DNA from: Flavobacteriaceae bacterium
Lineage (GTDB): Bacteria; Bacteroidota; Bacteroidia; Flavobacteriales; Flavobacteriaceae
Reading direction: 5' to 3'
DNA length: 5,294 bases
NCBI GenBank assembly: GCA_013003145.1
Contig: JABDLH010000172.1
Coordinates: 1 to 5,294, forward strand
The position numbers were made by a program, and so were the translations under genes. The notes below the pieces were generated by a model, which was given only the letters and a program-made list of their open reading frames with translations, was not told the origin of the DNA and made no database searches. Below, in pieces: positions 1-5,294 of this stretch; position 1 is the first letter of the stretch, and the number at the start of each line of letters is the position of its first letter.

Positions 1-852
1 TTTGCCGGAACTTATAATCGTCTTCAGAACCTCCATGACAATATCATGAGAAAAACCTACGGGGGAAGCCGCACTCACCCCCGGGGCAAAAGCAGAAGAA
101 AACCCGTCCAGGTCTATGGTCAGGTAGAGGTGATCCGTAGTATTGATAAACTTCTGTAACTGGCTGATCACCACCTCTCGCCTGTGAATGGAAAAGACTT
201 CCCTTGGGATGATCTCCACTCTTAAAGAGGTTGCAGTTTTAAAAAGGGAACGGTCGTTAGAATCACTCCTTACGCCCATACACATATATTTAAATGGGAA
301 ATTCTGCTCCCGGCTTTCCATTCCGATCTGGTAAAAAGGACTCCCGGAATGATTTCCATTTTCATTGGAGCGTAGGTCAAGGTGTGCATCCAGGTTGATA
401 ATACCAATGGTTCGTTTTGTTCCCGTATATCCCAATAGCCCTTTAAAATGACCGTAGGCAACGTCATGCCCGCCACCGATCACAATGGGAAACACCCTTT
501 TTCGCAATAGTGACGTTATTTTCTCCGCGAGTAATTCCTGGGTTTCCTCCAGCTGGTTATCCCGGCACTCTATATTGCCCGCGTCTACTAAACCGGTGTT
601 GTAATGTAAATGGTTGGGGAGTTTGGAAAATTGACGTCTGAAAGCATCAGGCCCATCCACTGCGCCTGCCCGTCCCTTGTTTCGGGAGACCCCGACATCG
701 CAAGCATAACCAAGAATAGCAACGGTTCTCTCCTGCAATTGCAGCTCCGGTGACTCGAGGTCTACAAATTTCACCTTTTCATGAAGGTAAAGTTGTTCTT
801 CGGACTCGCGTCCCTGCCAGAGCTCAGTCTTGGCCAATGTGTAATTCGCCAT
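1..852 (-). CDS. hutG: Formimidoylglutamase (HutG), arginase/ureohydrolase family; 3' end cut by window edge
   Basis: Hydrolyses N-formimino-L-glutamate to L-glutamate and formamide, the last step of histidine breakdown, as a cytosolic binuclear-manganese enzyme. The minus-strand frame is open without a stop from ATG at 852 to the window edge (284 residues). All six arginase-family metal ligands are visible: H129 in GGGHD, D155, H157 and D159 in DAHLD, and D247 and D249 in TIDLD, followed by the typical AFAPG. The GVSRNKGRAGA stretch (54-64), GGGHDVAYGH (126-135) and SGSPF (169-173) fit formimidoylglutamases better than arginases or agmatinases. Family members run to roughly 310-350 residues, so about 30-60 C-terminal residues are missing. 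The start is 13 bp after the hutU stop and has no Shine-Dalgarno motif. Family is certain; the substrate rests on these motifs plus the hut context. Confidence 0.93.
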   Translation of the reverse strand, partial: MANYTLAKTELWQGRESEEQLYLHEKVKFVDLESPELQLQERTVAILGYACDVGVSRNKGRAGAVDGPDAFRRQFSKLPNHLHYNTGLVDAGNIECRDNQLEETQELLAEKITSLLRKRVFPIVIGGGHDVAYGHFKGLLGYTGTKRTIGIINLDAHLDLRSNENGNHSGSPFYQIGMESREQNFPFKYMCMGVRSDSNDRSLFKTATSLRVEIIPREVFSIHRREVVISQLQKFINTTDHLYLTIDLDGFSSAFAPGVSAASPVGFSHDIVMEVLKTIISSGK

Positions 853-865
853 GGGTCGTATAATG

Positions 866-2884
866 TTAAAACAGTTTATTCAAAATATCATCGTCAACTA
901 AGTTCGGTACAGTAACAGTCAGTCCAGGGCTGCGGTCCATTTCTCTTTTTATCGCAAGTAAGGCACCCTTGTTCCGCGCCCAGCTTCTCCGTGCAATACC
1001 ATTGTTTACGTCGTAAAATAACATGCTCTCAAGGCGCCGGGAAGCCGCTTCGGAACCATCGAGGACCATTCCGAATCCTCCGTTGATCACTTCTCCCCAA
1101 CCAACACCACCGCCATTATGGATAGAGACCCAGGTTGCCCCTCGGAAACTATCCCCAATAACGTTATGTATAGCCATATCGGCAGTGAATTTACTTCCGT
1201 CGTAGATATTGCTGGTTTCGCGATAAGGGGAGTCGGTTCCACTTACATCGTGATGGTCCCGCCCAAGAACTACTGCAGCGCTGATCTCCCCGCTGCTAAC
1301 CGCTTCGTTAAAAGCCTGGGCTATGGCTGCGCGACCTTCTGCATCAGCATAAAGGATACGGGCCTGTGAACCTACCACTAGTTTATTATTCTCGGCTTCT
1401 TCTATCCAGCGGATATTGTCCTGCATCTGCTGACTGATTTCTTCAGGGGCTTCTTTTTGAATGCTTCGCATAACTTTAAGCGCTATCTCGTCTGATCGTT
1501 TAAGGTCTCCGGGTTTACCAGAAGTACAGACCCATCGGAAAGGGCCAAAACCGTAATCAAAGCACATGGGACCAAGGATGTCCTGAACGTAAGAAGGATA
1601 TTTAAACTCAGAACCGTCCTCGTCCATTATAGCTGCACCTGCCCGGGATGCTTCAAGGAGAAAGGCATTGCCATAATCAAAGAAATAGGTGCCTTTTTCG
1701 GCATGCCTGTTAATGGCATCTACTTGCCTGCGCAAGGACTCTTGTGCTTTATTTCGGAACTGTTCCGGCTCCTCTCTCATCATGGTGTTAGAGGCTTCAA
1801 AACTGAGTCCGGCGGGGTAATATCCTCCCGCCCATGGATTGTGAAGCGAGGTCTGGTCAGATCCAAGGTGAACAAAAATGTCTTCTTCGTCAAAGCGCTC
1901 CCATACTTCTACGATATTGCCGATAAAGGCGAGAGAAACTACTTCATTCCCACTGATGGCCTGCCGGGTGCGTTTAACGAGGCTATCCAGGTCGATAACC
2001 AATTCATCCACCCAGCCCTGTTCATGCCTTTTATGTGCTGCAGCTGGATTCACCTCGGCACAGACCGTGATACATCCCGCGATATTCCCGGCTTTAGGCT
2101 GTGCTCCGCTCATTCCACCTAAGCCGGAAGTCAGGAATACTTTGCCTGCAGACGTTTCATTAGGCTGAAGTACTTTCCTGAAAGCATTCATCACGGTAAT
2201 AGTAGTTCCGTGTACAATGCCTTGCGGCCCGATATACATATAAGAGCCCGCAGTCATTTGGCCATATTGGGTCACCCCAAGGGCATTATATCGTTCCCAA
2301 TCGTCCGGTTCGGAATAATTTGGGATCATCATCCCGTTGGTCACCACTACCCTGGGAGCATCTTTAGAAGATGGAAATAATCCCATGGGATGCCCGGAAT
2401 AAATGTGTAGGGTCTGATCCTCCGTCATCTCGGAAAGGTATTTCATGCTGAGTAAATACTGTGCCCAGTTCTGGAACACTGCCCCGTTACCACCGTAGGT
2501 GATCAATTCCTGGGGGTGTTGGGCCACGTCAGGATCCAGGTTGTTCTGTATCATCAGCATTATGGCCGCCGCCTGTGAAGTTTTCGCCGGGTAGTCCGAT
2601 ATGGGCCGGGCGAACATAGGGTACTCAGGCATAAACCGGTACATATAGATTCGACCATAGGTCTTGAGCTCTCGTGCGAATTCCGGAGCCAGCTCCCGGT
2701 GCCATTCCTCAGGGAAGTACCTGAGGGCATTGCGTATAGCCAGTATTTTTTCACTTTTAGAAAGGATGTCTTTTCGGAGGGGTGCGTGAGAAACAGCAGG
2801 GTCCGGTTCCCGAGCCGGTGGAAGTTGTTCGGGGATTCCCTGTTGGATTAGTTGTCGGAAATTCAATGTTGAAGTTTCTGCCAT
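866..2884 (-). CDS. hutU: Urocanate hydratase (urocanase), long form
   Basis: Converts urocanate to 4-imidazolone-5-propionate using tightly bound NAD+ as an electrophile; second step of the pathway, cytosolic. The 672-residue protein is complete. It shows the near-invariant block YGGNGAVFQNWAQY (130-143), the YSGHP motif (162-166), GVTQYGQMTAGSYMYIGPQG (203-222), the glycine-rich NAD-binding loop SGLGGMSGAQP (253-263), the conserved cysteine C453 in FGPFRWVCTSG, GRDHHD (541-546), and the C-terminal HNGGGVGWGE (589-598). It is about 115 residues longer than the common bacterial urocanase (about 555) and close to the animal enzyme (about 676). The extra length lies mainly before residue 130 and between C453 and the GRDHHD region. 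The ATG at 2884 begins 2 bp after the hutI stop, suggesting translational coupling; the region upstream is A-rich without a Shine-Dalgarno motif. Function is very secure. Confidence 0.98.
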   Translation of the reverse strand: MAETSTLNFRQLIQQGIPEQLPPAREPDPAVSHAPLRKDILSKSEKILAIRNALRYFPEEWHRELAPEFARELKTYGRIYMYRFMPEYPMFARPISDYPAKTSQAAAIMLMIQNNLDPDVAQHPQELITYGGNGAVFQNWAQYLLSMKYLSEMTEDQTLHIYSGHPMGLFPSSKDAPRVVVTNGMMIPNYSEPDDWERYNALGVTQYGQMTAGSYMYIGPQGIVHGTTITVMNAFRKVLQPNETSAGKVFLTSGLGGMSGAQPKAGNIAGCITVCAEVNPAAAHKRHEQGWVDELVIDLDSLVKRTRQAISGNEVVSLAFIGNIVEVWERFDEEDIFVHLGSDQTSLHNPWAGGYYPAGLSFEASNTMMREEPEQFRNKAQESLRRQVDAINRHAEKGTYFFDYGNAFLLEASRAGAAIMDEDGSEFKYPSYVQDILGPMCFDYGFGPFRWVCTSGKPGDLKRSDEIALKVMRSIQKEAPEEISQQMQDNIRWIEEAENNKLVVGSQARILYADAEGRAAIAQAFNEAVSSGEISAAVVLGRDHHDVSGTDSPYRETSNIYDGSKFTADMAIHNVIGDSFRGATWVSIHNGGGVGWGEVINGGFGMVLDGSEAASRRLESMLFYDVNNGIARRSWARNKGALLAIKREMDRSPGLTVTVPNLVDDDILNKLF

Positions 2885-2886
2885 GC

Positions 2887-4134
2887 TTATTTATCTTTTG
2901 AATCAAATGAAAGCTCACCATTTGTCCACACCATTGAAGGAGTCAGGCTTCCCTGCCGGTATAAGATCTCCTGGTAATTGGCAGTAGGGTAAGCGACCAA
3001 GTCGGCTTTTTTACCCGTACCGATTATACCCCTGTCGTTGAGCTGCAGGGCTGCGGCAGCCCTGTAGGTAATTCCGGCCAGGACCTCTGCATTGGTCAGT
3101 TTTTCAAAAGTTCCCAGGATAGCAGCCTGGGTCAGTAGGTTGCCCATTGGTGCAGAACCGGGGTTCCAGTCGCTGGCAATTGCCAGTGCAGCTCCGGAAT
3201 CCAGTAATTTCCTGGCAGGAGTAAATCCGCATCCGAGCCCGATTGTAGCTCCGGGTAATGCCGTTGCAATGACGTCGCTGGCAGCGAGCTTGCTTATTTC
3301 GTCTTCGGTGCTTGCCTCCAGGTGGTCTGCGCTTACTGCTCCACAATCTATGGCTACCTGGCTGCCGCCCACCGAGAACTGGTCAGCATGGACGGTTATA
3401 GCGAAACCCATATTCCCGGCCTTCTCAAAATATGGCTTTATCTGCTCCGGGCTAAAGGCGCTTTCCTCTACGAAGGCATCCACCCGGGATGCTAGCCCCT
3501 CTTCCTTGATTACAGGGAATAAATGCTCGGACATCTCATCGAGGTAGCTTTCAGCTCCTTTATCATAATCCCGCGGCAGCATATGCGCTGCAAGGCAGGT
3601 AGGTACCAGATCAGGGTGGAGATCAGAGGCGGCTCTTTTAATGGCTCTAAGCATTTTCAATTCCTCATCCACGGTTAATCCATAGCCGCTTTTAACCTCT
3701 ATGGTAGTAATCCCGTTTGACAGGAGAACCTTTACTCTCTCTTGTATAAGGGAGACCAGCGAATCTTCACTGGAAGCGCGGGTTTGCATAACGGTATCCC
3801 ATATGCCTCCCCCGGCCTTCGCGATCTCCAGGTAGGTTTTCCCGGCATTGCGGTAAGCGTAATCCCTTGCCCTGCTTCCGCCAAAGCAGATATGTGTATG
3901 GGAATCTATCAGCCCGGGAATACAAACGTGATCCCCGCTTAAGACTTGTGTTTCAAAACCTTCTTCTTCAGCCTCTTGTTGCAGGGACTGATAAGAAGCT
4001 ATGCGTTGAATAATGCCTTCATCAACAATGATCCCGCCTTCTTCAATAATGTTTAATTGCTCATCCTGCAAAGCTCCTTTAAGCGGGAGGTTTGCCATGG
4101 TAATTATTTGCCTGAACGGACCTATTAATTTCAT
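2887..4134 (-). CDS. hutI: Imidazolonepropionase
   Basis: Metal-dependent amidohydrolase that opens the ring of 4-imidazolone-5-propionate to give N-formimino-L-glutamate, third step of histidine breakdown, cytosolic. The complete 415-residue protein matches the usual family length (about 400-420). A short N-terminal beta-sandwich segment leads into the TIM-barrel motif PGLIDSHTH (73-81), whose H79 and H81 are metal ligands. Next come GSRARDYAYR (86-95), AGGGI (107-111), the family hallmark EVKSGYGL (146-153), LAAHMLP (181-187), H249 (third ligand) in HADQ, ADHLE (269-273) and SDWNPGS (321-327), whose D322 is the last metal ligand. ATG at 4134 is preferred over M13 because the residues in between align with the conserved N-terminal strand. 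There is no Shine-Dalgarno motif. It lies 44 bp after hutH, and its stop is 2 bp before hutU. Q252 occupies the place of a glutamate proposed as catalytic in some homologues; this appears to be a natural family variant. Confidence 0.98.
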   Translation of the reverse strand: MKLIGPFRQIITMANLPLKGALQDEQLNIIEEGGIIVDEGIIQRIASYQSLQQEAEEEGFETQVLSGDHVCIPGLIDSHTHICFGGSRARDYAYRNAGKTYLEIAKAGGGIWDTVMQTRASSEDSLVSLIQERVKVLLSNGITTIEVKSGYGLTVDEELKMLRAIKRAASDLHPDLVPTCLAAHMLPRDYDKGAESYLDEMSEHLFPVIKEEGLASRVDAFVEESAFSPEQIKPYFEKAGNMGFAITVHADQFSVGGSQVAIDCGAVSADHLEASTEDEISKLAASDVIATALPGATIGLGCGFTPARKLLDSGAALAIASDWNPGSAPMGNLLTQAAILGTFEKLTNAEVLAGITYRAAAALQLNDRGIIGTGKKADLVAYPTANYQEILYRQGSLTPSMVWTNGELSFDSKDK

Positions 4135-4178
4135 TTGATAATTTCTGTTTATAAATTCGATAGCAGGAATTACTGCTG
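4135..4178 (-). repeat. hutH-hutI spacer with a weak inverted repeat
   Basis: The 44 bp between the hutH stop and the hutI start contain a perfect 5-bp inverted repeat, AGCAG at 4162-4166 and CTGCT at 4173-4177, separated by a 6-base loop. On the transcribed strand the right arm is followed by mixed A/T-rich sequence, not a run of T, so it is unlikely to terminate transcription. It could be a minor RNA processing or stability element between hutH and hutI, or chance. No Shine-Dalgarno motif precedes hutI, and I see no Bacteroidetes-type TAnnTTTG promoter element here, so hutI is probably read from the upstream hutH transcript. Confidence 0.3.
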
Positions 4179-5294
4179 TTAAAATACCTCAAATTCAGCC
4201 GAATAAGGGGACTCTATTGATAAATTTTCTTTCTCGGCAGCATTGCGGACTAACTGCAGCAGGCTACCCTCTCGTATCATCTGTATGCCTTTCTCAATAT
4301 CATCGGAAAAGACCCGGTCCTTTTCTGCAAATGGAACTTTTTTACGCAGGGCCCGGTGAACCTCGTCTAATAATTTTCCCGATTTAAGAGGTTTTCGGAA
4401 TTCAAACGCCTGTGCCGCGGTCAGTAATTCTATGGCCAGGATCTTCTCTACGTTTTCAATAACCTGAAGCGCCTTGCGCCCACTGATAGATCCCATACTT
4501 ACATGGTCTTCCTGCCCCAGGGAGGTAGGGATACTGTCTGCACTGGAGGGGAAGCATAAGCCTTTATTTTCACTGGCAAGCGCGGCCGTGGTATATTGTA
4601 AGATCATGTAGCCCGAATTGATACCGGTCTCCTTCATCAGTAACTTCGGTACCCCGGGACTGTTTCCTTCCAGGGCGAGGTAAGTTCGCCGATCTGAAAT
4701 ATTCCCGATCTCAGAAGCCGCAAGGCAAGCGTAGTCGAGGGCCATCGCTAAAGGCTGACCATGGAAATTACCTCCACTGATGGTAAGTTCTTCGTCTATG
4801 ATCACCGGGTTATCCGTAACCGAGTTCAATTCTGTTTCCAGCAATTCTTTAAGGTGAAGCCAGGCTGCCCTTGATGCACCGTGAACCTGTGGCATACAAC
4901 GAAGTGAATAGGGGTCCTGTACCCGGTCACAATCAATGTGGTCTTCCATGATCTCGGAATCCTTAAGCAGTGAAGTGATCCGGTGCGCCACGTGGATATT
5001 TCCTTTAAACGGACGCAATTGATGTAATTCTGTGTAAAATGGTTTAATGGAACCTTGTAATCCTTCTACCATCATAGCGCCTATGATATCCGCCTGCGAG
5101 AGACAGCGTTGCATCCTGGCAATGACCTTCACGCCATGGGCGGCAATAAACTGGGTGCCATTGATCAATGCCAGGCCTTCTTTTGGTCCGAGTTCCAGAG
5201 CTGTTATTCCTTTCTTTTTAAAGAGTTGCTCCGAAGTCAGGACTTCATTCTTATACCATACCTTTCCCAGCCCGATCAGGGGCAGGAAGAGATG
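4179..5294 (-). CDS. hutH: Histidine ammonia-lyase (histidase), 5' end cut by window edge
   Basis: Deaminates L-histidine to urocanate and ammonia, the entry step of the pathway; a cytosolic homotetramer of the aromatic amino acid lyase family using the self-made MIO cofactor. The window holds 371 C-terminal residues, open from the edge. Numbering from the first residue seen, the signatures are LELGPKEGLALINGTQ (33-48), PYSLRCMPQV (128-137; Y129), SGGNFHGQP (173-181; F177), SDRR (200-203), LNSG-like INSGY (225-229), ALASENK (238-244) and QEDHVSM (261-267; E262). The spacings between Y129, F177 and E262 match Y280, F329 and E414 of the Pseudomonas putida enzyme. The first residue, His of HLFLPL, normally follows the Ala-Ser-Gly cofactor triad by eight or nine residues, so the triad and about 150 residues lie just outside. 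A TTG at 5168 encodes an internal Leu of the LALINGTQ signature and is not a start. The stop is at 4179-4181. Confidence 0.97.
   Translation of the reverse strand, partial: HLFLPLIGLGKVWYKNEVLTSEQLFKKKGITALELGPKEGLALINGTQFIAAHGVKVIARMQRCLSQADIIGAMMVEGLQGSIKPFYTELHQLRPFKGNIHVAHRITSLLKDSEIMEDHIDCDRVQDPYSLRCMPQVHGASRAAWLHLKELLETELNSVTDNPVIIDEELTISGGNFHGQPLAMALDYACLAASEIGNISDRRTYLALEGNSPGVPKLLMKETGINSGYMILQYTTAALASENKGLCFPSSADSIPTSLGQEDHVSMGSISGRKALQVIENVEKILAIELLTAAQAFEFRKPLKSGKLLDEVHRALRKKVPFAEKDRVFSDDIEKGIQMIREGSLLQLVRNAAEKENLSIESPYSAEFEVF

Noticed and set aside
270..476. Minus-strand open frame of 68 codons
   Set aside because: It lies wholly inside hutG in another frame; the hutG frame is open across the region and carries the metal-binding GGGHD and DAHLD motifs. 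The short frame has no recognisable domain.
853..865. Possible promoter before hutG (TATAC-like sequence in the spacer and end of hutU)
   Set aside because: The TATA-like string is only a few bases before the start codon, there is no matching upstream element, and A/T-rich spacers make such matches common. Read-through from hutU is the simpler explanation.
1023..2168. Several plus-strand open frames of 60-139 codons opposite hutU
   Set aside because: They are antisense shadows of a strongly conserved gene, overlap one another in different frames, and their products resemble no known family.
3092..3942. Plus-strand frames of 151 and 66 codons and a minus-strand frame of 80 codons within hutI
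   Set aside because: All overlap the conserved core of hutI, including its metal-binding motifs, and encode low-complexity, unrecognisable peptides.
4135..4178. Intrinsic terminator between hutH and hutI
   Set aside because: The stem is only 5 bp and is not followed by a T-run on the transcribed strand; the genes belong to one pathway and are only 44 bp apart.
1..5294. A hidden novel system, mobile element, CRISPR array or RNA gene
   Set aside because: Almost every base is in one of four well-known hut genes with intact frames; no direct repeats, integrase or transposase motifs, or tRNA-like folds were seen on either strand by reading.

Overview
The window lies inside a histidine-utilisation (hut) operon. 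All four genes are on the minus strand, packed end to end, in transcription order hutH (5' end outside the window), hutI, hutU, hutG (3' end outside the window). Together they cover the whole pathway from L-histidine to L-glutamate: HutH releases ammonia to give urocanate, HutU hydrates urocanate to imidazolonepropionate, HutI opens the ring to N-formimino-L-glutamate, and HutG hydrolyses that to glutamate and formamide. A HutG-type last enzyme, with no HutF deiminase visible, points to the direct formamide-releasing branch.

Layout by + coordinate: 1-852 hutG, cut by the left edge and missing its C-terminus; 853-865 spacer; 866-2884 hutU, complete; 2885-2886 spacer; 2887-4134 hutI, complete; 4135-4178 spacer with a weak 5-bp hairpin; 4179-5294 hutH, cut by the right edge and missing about 150 N-terminal residues, including the Ala-Ser-Gly cofactor triad. 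No stretch above 44 bp lacks a gene. The operon promoter, any regulator and the terminator lie outside, and no RNA gene, mobile element or CRISPR array is visible.

The organism is most likely a member of the Bacteroidetes, probably a marine flavobacterium. This is inferred from the long 672-residue HutU, the style of the HutI and HutH sequences, start codons without Shine-Dalgarno motifs and A/T-rich spacers, with a moderate overall GC content. Genus cannot be set from the sequence alone. All reading frames are intact and the catalytic motifs that fall in the window are present, so this looks like a working, ordinary catabolic operon. I found no convincing undescribed system. The observations worth a look are the long form of HutU, the 2-bp hutI/hutU junction, and gene-calling traps at both truncated ends.
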